From the NCBI GenBank assembly GCA_000719025.1, contig JODP01000002.1, positions 659,464-723,463 on the forward strand: a DNA stretch of 64,000 nucleotides, in the 5' to 3' direction. The notes under the pieces are model-generated. The model was not told the origin of the DNA, did not search any database, and was given only the letters and a program-made list of their open reading frames with translations. A program made the position numbers and the translations under genes. The DNA comes from Kineosporia aurantiaca JCM 3230. Lineage in GTDB: Bacteria > Actinomycetota > Actinomycetes > Actinomycetales > Kineosporiaceae. This document shows positions 15,190-23,698 of the stretch, in pieces. Numbering within the stretch: the first letter of the stretch is position 1; each line of letters opens with the position of its first letter.

Positions 15190-15917
15190 GCGACACCCTG
15201 AAGATGGAGACCCAGCGGATCCGCACGCTGACGCCGGTGTGGCTACTGGCCCTGGCCGCGATCGCGTTCGGACTGATCGCCGCCACGTTCGTCGTGCTCA
15301 CCCCACCCCGCGGGACCACCCTCTCCGCCGAGGACACCCGCGCCGTCCTGACCGGTGCGTCCTCAATTTCGCTGTTGCCCTTCGTCGGCCTGCCGCTGAT
15401 CTTTCTCGGCGTGGTGGCGGTTTCCGAGGATCTCCAGCACCAACTGGCCACCGTGCTCCTGGTCGCGCAACCACGCCGGAGCCGGCTGATGGCCGCCCGC
15501 CTGGCCGTGCTGACCGGCCTGGCCATCGCGGTCGGCCTGGTCCAGGCCACGCTGTGTGCCACCCTGAGCACCGCGCTGGGCCGTTCCCTGCAGCTCGGCG
15601 CGATCCCCGGCGCGCTGGTACCGCAGCTGATCGCGCTGATCCTGTTCTCCTGGTGCGGCGCGGCCCTGGGCTGGCTGACCGGTTCGGCCGCGATCCCGGT
15701 GGGCCTGGTCCTGCTGGAGGTGCTCCTGCTCGAGCCGCTGGCCCGGATCGCCGGGGCCGAGTACTCGGACGACCTCGAGCACTGGTCCGGCAACCTGCCT
15801 TTCGCGGTGGCCCGGGATGCCCTGACGCTGGACGTCCACGCAGTCACCTTCGCGCTGGGGTACGCGGCCGTGCTGCTGATCGCCGCCTGGCTCACGGTGC
15901 GGTCCCGGGACTACTGA
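15186..15917 (+). CDS. ABC transporter permease
   Basis: A 243-residue integral membrane protein with about six hydrophobic helices: residues about 17-40 (LLALAAIAFGLIAATFVVL), 60-85, 105-130, 140-165, 170-190 and the C-terminal 215-240. A short cytoplasmic N-terminus (DTLKMETQRIRTLTP) is typical of ABC-2 type permeases partnered with CcmA-like ATPases. GTG start overlapping the ATPase stop (GTGA). The pair should move a lipid, peptide or drug; the substrate is unknown. Confidence 0.82.
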   Translation: MSDTLKMETQRIRTLTPVWLLALAAIAFGLIAATFVVLTPPRGTTLSAEDTRAVLTGASSISLLPFVGLPLIFLGVVAVSEDLQHQLATVLLVAQPRRSRLMAARLAVLTGLAIAVGLVQATLCATLSTALGRSLQLGAIPGALVPQLIALILFSWCGAALGWLTGSAAIPVGLVLLEVLLLEPLARIAGAEYSDDLEHWSGNLPFAVARDALTLDVHAVTFALGYAAVLLIAAWLTVRSRDY

Positions 15918-15935
15918 GGGCCGCACCAGAGAGCC

Positions 15936-16556
15936 TCACCCGCCGGGGACCGCCCGGAGCGCGAAGTCGATCGTCGCGTTCAGCTGATCGCGCGGGACAC
16001 CGGCGGCGGCGTGGACGGCGTTGCCCTCGCTGACCGTCATGACGTAGCGGGCGAGCGCGACCGGATCGGTGCCCACCGGCAGATCGCCCGCTTCGAGCGC
16101 CCGGGCCAGGCGGGCGGCCAGGGCTTCCTCACCCCCGCGGCGGCTCTGGGCCAGGAACCGGGAGATCTGCTCGTTGCCGCTCGACCCGGCCAGCCCGCCC
16201 TGGATGGAAAGACAGCCGGCGGGCCGGTCCGGGCGGGTGAGAGCCTCCGCGTTGGAGCGCAGGAAGCGCTCGATCACCTGGTAGGCGGTCGGCTGCTCGA
16301 GGGCCTCGCGGGCGTAGGCCATGTCGATCTCGGCGTAGCGGGCGACCGCCCGTCGGAACAGCTCGTCCTTGTTGCCGAAGGCCGCGTAGAGGCTCGGCCG
16401 GTTGATGCCCATGGCCGCGGTCAGGTCGCTGAGCGAGGTGCCGTCGTACCCGTGCTGCCAGAACACCTCGATGGCGCGGTCCAGCGCGACGTCCGCGTCG
16501 AAGCCGCGGGGACGGCCCCGCTCGGGAGCCGGGGTGGTCGGCGTGGTCATGCTCAC
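15936..16556 (-). CDS. TetR family transcriptional regulator
   Basis: A 206-residue repressor. After RGRPRGFDADVALDRAIEVFWQHGYDGTS comes the recognition part LTAAMGINRPSLYAAFGNKDELF, then a C-terminal domain of the TetR_C_33-like type with the CLSIQGGLAG stretch. GTG at 16556 or ATG two codons later can serve as start. It is divergent from the SDR gene at 16654, with two repeated operator-like sites between them. It very likely represses the SDR gene and itself. It resembles the TetR part of the fused ORF at 29835-31187. Confidence 0.88.
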   Translation of the reverse strand: MSMTTPTTPAPERGRPRGFDADVALDRAIEVFWQHGYDGTSLSDLTAAMGINRPSLYAAFGNKDELFRRAVARYAEIDMAYAREALEQPTAYQVIERFLRSNAEALTRPDRPAGCLSIQGGLAGSSGNEQISRFLAQSRRGGEEALAARLARALEAGDLPVGTDPVALARYVMTVSEGNAVHAAAGVPRDQLNATIDFALRAVPGG

Positions 16557-16561
16557 ATCTT

Positions 16562-16632
16562 AACCGATCGGTACAGAAATAAAAGATCAGGGGCTATGGT
16601 TCTGGATATCCGTACCGAGCGGTACAGAAATA
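16562..16632. promoter_or_regulatory. Paired operator sites between TetR and SDR genes
   Basis: The 13-base sequence CGGTACAGAAATA occurs twice in direct orientation, at 16569-16581 and 16620-16632. The second copy is part of an inverted repeat GTACCG/CGGTAC (16612-16625), and the first overlaps CCGATCGG (16564-16571). The copies flank the space between the divergent start codons, as expected for TetR control of both genes. Confidence 0.65.
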
Positions 16633-16653
16633 GCGAAGCCAAGGAGCAGGACG

Positions 16654-17403
16654 ATGGGACAGCTGGACAACAAGACGGCCCTGGTCACCGGCGCGACCGC
16701 GGGGATCGGCCTGGCCACCGCCAAGCTCCTGGCCGCCGAGGGGGCCGAGGTGTTCATCACCGGCCGTCGCAAGGAGACGCTGGGCCTGGCGGTCGCCGAG
16801 ATCGGCGCGCGGGCCACCGGGATCGTGGCCGACGTGGCCGACCTGGAGGCGCTCGACCGCGTGGTCGAGGCGATCCGGGACCACGGCAAGGGCCTCGACG
16901 TGCTGTTCGCGAACGCCGGCGGCGGGGAGTTCTCCGCGCTGGAGGACATCACCTGGGAGCACTACGCCACGACGTTCAACACCAATGTCGGCGGCACCGT
17001 CTTCACCGTGCAGAAGGCCCTTCCGCTGCTCAACCACGGCGCCTCGGTGATCATCACCGGCTCCAACATCGACGTGAAGGGTGCGGCCTCGTTCAGCGTC
17101 TACGCCGCCAGCAAGGCCGCGCTGCGCTCGTTCACCCGCTCCTGGGCGGCCGAGCTGGTGAGCCGGAACATCCGGGTGAACAGCATCGCCCCCGGGCCGA
17201 TCGGCACCCCCGGCCTGCGGGGCCTGGCCGCCGACGCCGCCGGGGCGGACGCCCTGCTGGCCGGGCTCGCCTCCGGCGTCCCGATGGCCCGGCTGGGTCA
17301 GCCCGAGGAGATCGCCGACACCGTGCTGTTCCTGGCCGGTGAGCACAGCCGCTACATGACCGGTTCGGAGATCTACATCGACGGCGGTGCCAGCCAGATC
17401 TGA
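16654..17403 (+). CDS. SDR family NAD(P)-dependent oxidoreductase
   Basis: A 249-residue classical short-chain dehydrogenase. It has the nucleotide-binding TGATAGIG near the N-terminus, FANAGGG, catalytic Ser in ITGSNIDVKG and the YAASK catalytic Tyr/Lys, plus NSIAPGPIGTPG and the C-terminal TGSEIYIDGGA. The start ATG at 16654 has AAGGAG upstream. It is controlled, by position, by the divergent TetR regulator. In other actinomycetes such TetR-SDR pairs are widespread and of unknown substrate. Confidence 0.9.
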   Translation: MGQLDNKTALVTGATAGIGLATAKLLAAEGAEVFITGRRKETLGLAVAEIGARATGIVADVADLEALDRVVEAIRDHGKGLDVLFANAGGGEFSALEDITWEHYATTFNTNVGGTVFTVQKALPLLNHGASVIITGSNIDVKGAASFSVYAASKAALRSFTRSWAAELVSRNIRVNSIAPGPIGTPGLRGLAADAAGADALLAGLASGVPMARLGQPEEIADTVLFLAGEHSRYMTGSEIYIDGGASQI

Positions 17404-17442
17404 TGCCGTTCTGGCCGGGGTGACGACCCCGGCCAGGGCATC
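17402..17442. terminator. Bidirectional terminator between SDR and threonine aldolase genes
   Basis: An 11-base perfect stem CTGGCCGGGGT/ACCCCGGCCAG (17411-17421 and 17426-17436) with a four-base loop. An outer GATGCC/GGCATC pair extends it. It lies between two convergent genes and can serve both. Confidence 0.7.
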
Positions 17443-17458
17443 GGCCCGGCGAGTTCCC

Positions 17459-18538
17459 TCACTCCGCCGAGGAAGCCGAGGAAGCCGAGGAAGTGGCCAG
17501 GGCCGCCCGGGTGGCCTTGACCAGGCGCTGAATGTCGTCCGGAGTGGTGTCGAACGAGGCCATCCACCGGACCTGGCCGCGCGCAACGTCCCAGTCGTAG
17601 AAGTGGAACTGCTCATGCAGCTCGGCCCGGACCGTTGCGGGAAGTTCCACGAACACCGCGTTGGCCTGCACCGGATGGCTGATCGGGACGCCCTCCAGGC
17701 CTTCGCGGAGCACAGCGGCCATGGCGTTGGAGTGGGAGGCGTTGCGCAACCAGAGGTCTCCCTCCAGCAGGGCAAGGAACTGCGCAGACACGAACCGAAG
17801 TTTGGACGCCAGTTGCATCGAGGTCTTGCGGAGCCGGTCGAGCCCTCGGTCCAGTTCGGGATTGAGCACCACCACGGCCTCGCCCAGCAGCATGCCGTTC
17901 TTGGTACCCCCGAACGAAAGGACGTCCACCCCGACGTCCGTGGTCAGCTCCCGTAACGAGACACCCAGGTGGGCAGCAGCATTCGCCAGCCGGGAGCCGT
18001 CCACGTGCACCTTCAGGCCCTGTTCGTGGGCGAATCCGGTGATCCGCGCGATCTCCTCCGGCGTATAAACCGTGCCCAGCTCGGTCGACTGGGCGAAGGA
18101 GACCGCCTGCGGCTGGGCCCGGTGCTGGTCGTCGAGACCCCAGACCTGGCTGCGGATGGCTTCCACGGTCAGCTTGCCGTGTTCGGTCGGGACCGGGAGC
18201 AGCTTGATCCCGGCCATCTTCTCCGGGGCACCGCCCTCGTCCACGTGGACGTGGGCGGTCTCGGCGCAGATCACCGAGGCCCACCGGTCGGTGACGGCCT
18301 GCAGCGCCACGACGTTGGCGCCGGTGCCGTTCAGCACCGGGTAGGCCCGGGCCTGGGCTCCGAAGTGGTCCCGGAACACCTCGTCCAGGCGCTCGGTGTA
18401 GACGTCACCGCCGTAGCTGACCTGATGGCCGCCGTTGGCCTCGACGATCGCGGCCAGGATCTCGGGGTGGATGCCGGAGTAGTTGTCGCTGGCGAATCCG
18501 CGCTCGGCGGTGTCATGCAAGGTCACGCGACCGATCAT
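17459..18538 (-). CDS. Low-specificity threonine aldolase-like PLP enzyme
   Basis: A 359-residue fold-type I PLP enzyme of the beta-eliminating lyase/threonine aldolase family, which cleaves L-threonine (or allo-threonine) to glycine and acetaldehyde. Seen are ASDNYSGIHPEI near the start, HVHVDEGGAPEKM, KVHVDGSRLANAAAHLGV and the PLP-lysine region VDVLSFGGTKNGMLLGEAVV. ATG at 18538 is chosen because GGAG precedes it; a weaker start at 18586 would add 16 residues and overlap the promoter region of the divergent LysR gene. An Ala/Ser-rich C-terminal tail (ATSSASSASSAE) is unusual but harmless. Confidence 0.87.
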   Translation of the reverse strand: MIGRVTLHDTAERGFASDNYSGIHPEILAAIVEANGGHQVSYGGDVYTERLDEVFRDHFGAQARAYPVLNGTGANVVALQAVTDRWASVICAETAHVHVDEGGAPEKMAGIKLLPVPTEHGKLTVEAIRSQVWGLDDQHRAQPQAVSFAQSTELGTVYTPEEIARITGFAHEQGLKVHVDGSRLANAAAHLGVSLRELTTDVGVDVLSFGGTKNGMLLGEAVVVLNPELDRGLDRLRKTSMQLASKLRFVSAQFLALLEGDLWLRNASHSNAMAAVLREGLEGVPISHPVQANAVFVELPATVRAELHEQFHFYDWDVARGQVRWMASFDTTPDDIQRLVKATRAALATSSASSASSAE

Positions 18539-18575
18539 GCGGGCTCCGGCACCCGTGGCGAAAGTGCTGCTCGCA

Positions 18576-18586
18576 ATGCTGAGCAT
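18576..18586. promoter_or_regulatory. Short palindrome between threonine aldolase and LysR genes
   Basis: ATGCTGAGCAT, a five-base inverted repeat with a single central base, 11 bases upstream of the LysR start. A candidate autoregulatory site for the LysR-type regulator. The evidence is limited to symmetry and position. Confidence 0.4.
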
Positions 18587-18597
18587 AAGATTCTCGG

Positions 18598-19497
18598 ATG
18601 CTCGACTCGTCTCGCCTGCGCCTGCTGGTGGCCGTCGCCGACACCGGCTCGATCGCCGGCGCGGCGGCCGCGCTGGGGGGCAGCGCCGCCGCGGCCTCGC
18701 AGCAACTGTCCGTGCTGGAGCGGGAGGCCGGGGCCCAGCTGCTGGAGCGCTCCGCCCGCAGCGTGCGGCTGAGCAGCGCCGGGCAGCTCCTGGTCGAGCA
18801 CGCGCGGCCGATCATCGCCGGCCTGGACAGCGCGGCGCGAGCCGTGGCCGCGGCGGGTTCGGGAACCGGCGGGCGGATCCGGATCGCCTCCTTCGCCACC
18901 GCCTCCCGTCGTCTGGTCGCCCCGGCGATGGCCACCCTGAAGCGCCGCCACCCCGGACTGGAACTGACGTTCACCGAACTCGAACCGGAGCAGGCGGTTC
19001 CCGCGGTCCAGGCCGCCGGGATCGACCTGGCCGTCGTCCATCAGTACCCGGGCTTCCCGGCGCCGGACACCCGCGGGCTGAGCCAGACCCCGCTCCTCAC
19101 CGATCCGCTGGTGCTGGTCGTGCCGAGCACCCTGGACGTCCCCGCCGGGCCGGTCCGGCTGCCGGACTTCGCCGACGCGGACTGGATCTCCGGGCGCAGC
19201 GGTGAGGGGTTCCAGGCGGTGACCGAGATGGCCGGTCGCTCGGCCGGTTTCGAACCGCGGATCACCTCCCGCGCGGACAGCTACGGCGTTGTGCTGGACC
19301 TGGTCGCGGGCGGTCTCGGGATCGCGCTGATGCCGCGCTCGGCCGTCGCCGCCCGGCCCGGGACGGTCCGGCTGGAGGTCGCCGAGCCGGCCCAGCTGGC
19401 CCGGACCATCCACGTGGTGAGCCGGCGCGGGGACCCCTCCCCGGCCGTGCGGGCGCTGACCGGGGAGCTGGTGCGCCGGGCCCGCGCACCCCGGTGA
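18598..19497 (+). CDS. LysR family transcriptional regulator
   Basis: A 299-residue LysR-type regulator: N-terminal helix-turn-helix (RLRLLVAVADTGSIAGAAAALGGSAAAASQQLSVLEREAGAQLLER) followed by the periplasmic-binding-like effector domain from about residue 90 (GGRIRIASFATASRRLVAPAM). The segment NRPSL-like recognition helix is replaced by Ala/Ser-rich sequence, as in many actinobacterial members. It is divergent from the threonine aldolase gene, so regulation of amino-acid degradation is plausible but unproven. Confidence 0.87.
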   Translation: MLDSSRLRLLVAVADTGSIAGAAAALGGSAAAASQQLSVLEREAGAQLLERSARSVRLSSAGQLLVEHARPIIAGLDSAARAVAAAGSGTGGRIRIASFATASRRLVAPAMATLKRRHPGLELTFTELEPEQAVPAVQAAGIDLAVVHQYPGFPAPDTRGLSQTPLLTDPLVLVVPSTLDVPAGPVRLPDFADADWISGRSGEGFQAVTEMAGRSAGFEPRITSRADSYGVVLDLVAGGLGIALMPRSAVAARPGTVRLEVAEPAQLARTIHVVSRRGDPSPAVRALTGELVRRARAPR

Positions 19498-19555
19498 GGA
19501 CGCCCGATCCGGACACGCCAGGATATCCGGGTCAATACCCGCTCATCCGTGCACC

Positions 19556-21271
19556 GTGAAGGGCCCGCTCGTGTTTCCGTTGGAACCCTCCGATCCCCCG
19601 TCCATCGGCCGTTACCAGCTCGTCGGCCGGCTCGGGCAGGGCGGGATGGGGCGGGTCTACCTGGGGCGTACGCCCGGGGGCCGGCCCGCCGCGGTCAAGG
19701 TGATCAGCGCGCAGTTCCAGGATCACCCCGAGGCCCTGGTCCGGTTCCAGCGCGAGGTGCAGACCCTCCGCACGGTCCGCAACCCGTTCACCGCGGCGCT
19801 GATCGACCAGGAGGTCAGCGTGCCTCCGTACTGGCTGGCCACGGAGTACGTGCCCGGCCCCACGCTGGCCGCGGCCATCCGCCAGTGGGGCGCGCTGGAC
19901 CCGGAGGTCTGCCGGGGACTGTTCGCGGCGCTGGCCGAGGCCCTGGTGGACATCCACGGACACGGAATCAGCCACCGGGACCTGAAGCCGGCCAACATCA
20001 TCCTTTCGGTGACCGGACCGCAGCTGATCGACTTCGGCATCGCCCGGGACACCGCGTCACCGGGCGTCACCCAGATCGGGATGACCGTCGGCACACCGGG
20101 CTACACGGCTCCGGAGGCGCTCGCGGGTAACGAGGTCGGCCCGGCCGGGGACGTGTTCGCCCTCGCCGCCACCATCGCGATCGCCGCCACCGGCCGGGCA
20201 CCCTACGGTCGGGGCAGTGCCTTCACGATCAGCGAGCGCAGTTCCCGCGGCGAGGTCGACGTGGCCGGGGTGCCGGACGATCTCGCCGCGCTGATCCGGG
20301 CCTGCAGCAGCGCCGATCCGGCCTGGCGGCCGAGCCCGGACGAGATCATCGCGCACTGCCGACCGCGCACCACGCTGATCGAGAATCCCTCCTATCAGCG
20401 GATTCTGGCCTCCTTCAGCGAGGCCCCGGCGGCTCCGGCAACCCCGGTCACCGCCTCGGCCCGGACCGCGGCCGGAACCTCGACCCAGGCCCCGCCCCAG
20501 CCGGCCACCCGCGCCGCGGCCCGTGCGGCCCATCGGGCCTCGACCCACGTCCTGCCCCCGCCGGCGGCCACCCAGTTCTTCTCGGAGGGCCCGGCCGACC
20601 AGCCACCGGCCCGGGTCCGGCCGTGGATGGCGGTGGCCGCGGTCGCGGTGGTCGTGCTGGTCGCCGCGCTCGTAGGGACGTACGTGGTCACCAACCGGAA
20701 CTCGGGCTCCGGGACGAGTGCCGCCGCACCGACCCCGCAGGCGACCACCGCCCCCGCCGCCGCCCCCACGACCGACCCGCCACCGGCGTCCGTTGCTCCG
20801 ACGACCGACCCGGCAAGCCCGACCACGGAACCTCCCAAGAGCACCGAACCGCCGGCTGACAACGGTTTCGACGAAACCCCGGCCAACGATCCCGGTCCCA
20901 ACCTGATCGGCCCCGGTGGCACCTGCCTGGCCGTCCCGGCCACGCTGACCAACGGCGACCGGCCGGTGACCGAGCCGTGCGACGGCTCGATCTCGCAGCG
21001 CTGGATCTACACCGCCAAAGGCGCGCTGATGAACCAGGACCGGTGCCTCGACCTCGGCGGCGGAGACGTCCAGAACGGCAGTCCGGTCCAGCTCTGGGAC
21101 TGCAACGACACCGACGCCCAGCACTTCGAGGCCAACGGCACCACCCTGCAGAACCCGAAATCGCAGCGCTGCCTGACCACTCAGGCCGACCACCCGCCGG
21201 CCGACGACCCGGTGCTGATGTGGGACTGCGGGACCGCGCCCAACCAGGTCTGGCAACTGCCGCACGAGTGA
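19556..21271 (+). CDS. Ser/Thr protein kinase with extracellular ricin-type lectin domain
   Basis: A 571-residue membrane kinase. The cytoplasmic kinase domain (about 16-270) has the Gly-rich loop RLGQGGMGRVYLG, AAVKVI, the catalytic SHRDLKPANI (about 139-148), DFGIARD, the GTPGYTAPEAL activation-segment end and a conserved Arg near 260. A Pro/Ala-rich juxtamembrane linker precedes one transmembrane helix (about 357-379), then an extracellular Thr/Pro-rich stalk. The last 115 residues form a ricin B-like beta-trefoil with GTCLAV, RCLDLGGG, QLWDCN, RCLTTQ and VLMWDCG repeats. The lectin part suggests sensing of glycans or peptidoglycan instead of the usual PASTA domains. GTG start. Monocistronic, convergent with an SDR gene. 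Confidence 0.9.
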   Translation: MKGPLVFPLEPSDPPSIGRYQLVGRLGQGGMGRVYLGRTPGGRPAAVKVISAQFQDHPEALVRFQREVQTLRTVRNPFTAALIDQEVSVPPYWLATEYVPGPTLAAAIRQWGALDPEVCRGLFAALAEALVDIHGHGISHRDLKPANIILSVTGPQLIDFGIARDTASPGVTQIGMTVGTPGYTAPEALAGNEVGPAGDVFALAATIAIAATGRAPYGRGSAFTISERSSRGEVDVAGVPDDLAALIRACSSADPAWRPSPDEIIAHCRPRTTLIENPSYQRILASFSEAPAAPATPVTASARTAAGTSTQAPPQPATRAAARAAHRASTHVLPPPAATQFFSEGPADQPPARVRPWMAVAAVAVVVLVAALVGTYVVTNRNSGSGTSAAAPTPQATTAPAAAPTTDPPPASVAPTTDPASPTTEPPKSTEPPADNGFDETPANDPGPNLIGPGGTCLAVPATLTNGDRPVTEPCDGSISQRWIYTAKGALMNQDRCLDLGGGDVQNGSPVQLWDCNDTDAQHFEANGTTLQNPKSQRCLTTQADHPPADDPVLMWDCGTAPNQVWQLPHE

Positions 21272-21272
21272 C

Positions 21273-21992
21273 TCAGGCGAGCACGTGCCCGCCGTCGAGC
21301 TCGAGGACCGCGCCGGTGCTGAACCCGTTCTGCATCAGGTAGAGATAGGCGGCCGCGATGTCCTCGGGCTCGCCGACCCGGCCCACCAGAAGCCCCTTCC
21401 CCGTGCTCTCGTACAGGGCCTGGGCGTCCGGGCCGGCCACCGGCGTCCACAATTCGGTGCGGACCATCCCCGGCATCACCGCGTTCACCCGGATCGGGGC
21501 CAGTTCGACCGCGAGCGCGCGGGTCAGCGACTCGATGGCGCCGCACGAGCTCGCCCCGACCACCCAGCCAGGGGTGGGCCGACGTCCGGCCGATCCGGTG
21601 GTCAGGGTGATCGAGCCGCCGGGCCGCAGGTGCGCCCGGGCGTGTTTGGCCGCGCTCAACGCGCCCCAGACCCGCACGTCGAGGGCCCGGCGGACGCCCT
21701 CGAAGCTGAGTGAGTCCAGCTCCCCCAGCACCAGCGGACCTCCGGCGGTGTAGACCACATGGTCGATCTCACCGAGGCCGGTGAACAGCGCCTCGACCGC
21801 GTTCTCGTCGGTCAGGTCGACACGGTACCCCTCGGTGCCGGTGGGCAAGGTGGCCAGAGCCTGATCCACCCGGGCCCGGCTGCTGGAGGAGACGATGACG
21901 GTGGCGCCCGCCGCCGCGGCCGCCTGGGCCGTGGCCAGCCCGATCCCCGCGGTCCCGCCGAGCACGACGACCCGCTGTCCGTTCAAAGACAT
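21273..21992 (-). CDS. Atypical SDR family protein lacking the YxxxK pair
   Basis: A 239-residue Rossmann-fold SDR. The N-terminus VVVLGGTAGIGLATAQAAAAAG fits the NAD(P)-binding TGxxxGxG pattern in a GG form, with YTAGG at the NAG position, the Ser strand TTGSAGRRP and RVNAVMPGMVRT after it. Where the family has YSASK the sequence reads GASSC, so both catalytic Tyr and Lys appear missing. The start ATG at 21992 has AAAGG upstream; earlier in-frame starts do not look protein-like. It is divergent from a LysR regulator. It may be a binding/scaffold protein or use a different mechanism. Confidence 0.85.
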   Translation of the reverse strand: MSLNGQRVVVLGGTAGIGLATAQAAAAAGATVIVSSSSRARVDQALATLPTGTEGYRVDLTDENAVEALFTGLGEIDHVVYTAGGPLVLGELDSLSFEGVRRALDVRVWGALSAAKHARAHLRPGGSITLTTGSAGRRPTPGWVVGASSCGAIESLTRALAVELAPIRVNAVMPGMVRTELWTPVAGPDAQALYESTGKGLLVGRVGEPEDIAAAYLYLMQNGFSTGAVLELDGGHVLA

Positions 21993-22020
21993 GATCAACC
22001 TTTCGCTTTCATCGATGTGA

Positions 22021-22077
22021 TCACCACTCTGAGCCCGGGGCCGGGGACTCGTCCAAGACCTGTTTCGGCAGTGGTGA
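22021..22077. promoter_or_regulatory. Long-spaced inverted repeat between SDR and LysR genes
   Basis: TCACCACT at 22021-22028 and AGTGGTGA at 22070-22077 are perfect inverted 8-mers 41 bases apart in the 122-base divergent promoter region. The spacing would suit two LysR dimers or DNA looping. Inference only. Confidence 0.4.
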
Positions 22078-22114
22078 GACCATGAGGGCATCACCGATCG
22101 CTGGGAGTTGGCTC

Positions 22115-22945
22115 ATGGACGTGGACCTGCGCAAGCTGCGCTACTTCGCCGCGGTCGCCGAGGAGCTCAACTTCGGCCGGGCCGCCGAGCGGCTGCACAT
22201 CGCCCAGCCCGCCCTCAGCCGGCAGATCGTGGCCCTGGAAAAGGATCTGGGCGCGGTTCTGTTCGAGCGGGACCGTCACCGGGTCGCGCTGACCGCGGCC
22301 GGCCGGCAGTTACTGGCCGACACCCCGGGACTGTTGACGTCCGCGGCGGCCCTGCGTCGGCGGGTGGCGGTCGCGGCGCGGGGAGACCAGTTGCTGAGCG
22401 TGGGTTTTCGCCCCGGCATCGTGATCACCGCCACGGTTCGGGCCTTTCGGGCCGACCACCCGGACACCGACGTCGAGCTACAGCGGATCGAGTGGGACGA
22501 ACAGGAACAATCCCTCCTGGAAGGACGATTGGACGTCGCCTACGTACGTCCTCCGGTCGTCCCCGAAGGGCTGACCCTGACGCCGCTCTATCAGGAGCCG
22601 CGGGTCGCGGTGATGTCCGCGGATCACCGCCTGGCCGGGAAGTCATCCGTCGCCGTGTCCGACCTGGCCGCTGAACTGTTGCTCCGTTCCCAGGGCATCA
22701 CCCCGCCCGCGCGGATTGGGAGCGTCCGGATCCGGAGCGTCGAGGAGAAGCTCGAGCACGTCGCGGCCGGCGCCGGGGTGCTGTTCATCCCCCAGTCCAT
22801 GGGCCGCTACTACCAGCGGGACGACGTGGTCACCGTTCCCCTCTCCGACGCCCCGCCGGACGAGGTGTTGCTCGCCCGGGCCACCGGGCACACCTCAGCC
22901 CTGGTGGACTCGTTCATCCGGATCGCCCTGCGCTGCTCTAGCTGA
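22115..22945 (+). CDS. LysR family transcriptional regulator
   Basis: A 276-residue regulator of the CbnR/BenM-like branch. The N-terminus is classical (LRKLRYFAAVAEELNFGRAAERLHIAQ, then PALSRQIVALEKDLGAVLFER). An effector-binding domain follows (SVGFRPGIV, DVAYVRPPV, GVLFIPQSM). ATG at 22115 is preferred because GGGAG lies seven bases upstream and the family normally begins with M(D)LRxLRYF; an ATG at 22082 is possible. It is divergent from the atypical SDR gene, which is its probable target. The last codons overlap the end of a broken amidohydrolase gene on the other strand. Confidence 0.88.
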   Translation: MDVDLRKLRYFAAVAEELNFGRAAERLHIAQPALSRQIVALEKDLGAVLFERDRHRVALTAAGRQLLADTPGLLTSAAALRRRVAVAARGDQLLSVGFRPGIVITATVRAFRADHPDTDVELQRIEWDEQEQSLLEGRLDVAYVRPPVVPEGLTLTPLYQEPRVAVMSADHRLAGKSSVAVSDLAAELLLRSQGITPPARIGSVRIRSVEEKLEHVAAGAGVLFIPQSMGRYYQRDDVVTVPLSDAPPDEVLLARATGHTSALVDSFIRIALRCSS

Positions 22946-23264
22946 TCTTGCTGGTCTCCAGGCGTTCCGGGTCGATCCGGTAGAAGCGGGCCGCCGTCCC
23001 GGCGTAGATCTCCTGCCGCTCGCCCTCCGAAAGCCCGGCCAGCACCTCGCCCAAGCCTCGGAACACCCGGTCGTACCCCCCGGCGGCCACCGAGATCGGC
23101 CAATCACCGCCGTACATGAGCCGGTTCACGCCGAACACCTCCAGCGCCCGATCTACAAAGGGACGAATGCTGCCGGGCGTCCAGGAGTCCGGCCGGGTCC
23201 CCGGGTAGAGACCAGAGGGGGAACGGCCCGCCTCCCGGACGCGCTGATGAGCGTCGATGATCAT
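22938..23264 (-). pseudogene. Amidohydrolase remnant with internal deletion
   Basis: A 108-codon frame that starts MIIDAHQRVR, the usual beginning of amidohydrolase_2 (TIM-barrel) enzymes. It then jumps within about 20 residues to the usual end: SIRPFVDRALEVFGVNRLMYGGDWPIS, then a gydrvf-like helix and TAARFYRID. Intact members have about 280 residues, so the central barrel with most metal ligands is missing, and the first motif reads HQR instead of HxH. The join is in frame, so a short protein could still be made, but it cannot be an active amidohydrolase. I call it a deletion remnant. Confidence 0.75.
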
Positions 23265-23392
23265 CGCTGGCCTCTCCCGTAGGAGCCGTCCGGACCAGCG
23301 TATTCGGCAACCGATTGACGTGGCCCGATTTGTACGCGCTCCGTCTTTCCGGCCGCTGTTCCGGCCGCCGGAGCACCGACGACGATGGACGC

Positions 23393-23698
23393 ATGACGTT
23401 TCAGGAGATCCGGCACTACACCACTCGTCCCGGCCGCCGCGACGAATGGCTCGCCTACATGGACGGCACCGTCATCCCTTTCATGATCGAGAAGGGAATG
23501 GACGTCCGGGGCTCGTTCACCGACGAAGAGGACCCGGACGGCTACGTCTGGATCCGCCCGTTCGCCGACGAACAAGAGCGAAAGACGCTGTACGCAGCGG
23601 TTTACGAGAGCGAGGAATGGAAGGAGAAGATCGGACCGGTGGTCTACTCTCTACTCGAAGTCGAGCAGAGCGTGGTCTACCGGGTTGCTCCCACTTAG
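23393..23698 (+). CDS. NIPSNAP family protein
   Basis: A 101-residue single-domain protein of the NIPSNAP type, a ferredoxin-like alpha/beta barrel dimer fold: QEIRHYTTRPGRRDEWLAYMD, then a central strand region DVRGSFTDEEDPDGYVWIRPFAD and a C-terminal EVEQSVVYRV strand. The ATG at 23393 begins the homology; the frame is open a further 26 codons but without protein-like sequence. Small stand-alone NIPSNAP proteins often accompany catabolic genes. Here the neighbour is a dead amidohydrolase, so it may be a leftover of a lost pathway. Function is unknown. Confidence 0.82.
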   Translation: MTFQEIRHYTTRPGRRDEWLAYMDGTVIPFMIEKGMDVRGSFTDEEDPDGYVWIRPFADEQERKTLYAAVYESEEWKEKIGPVVYSLLEVEQSVVYRVAPT

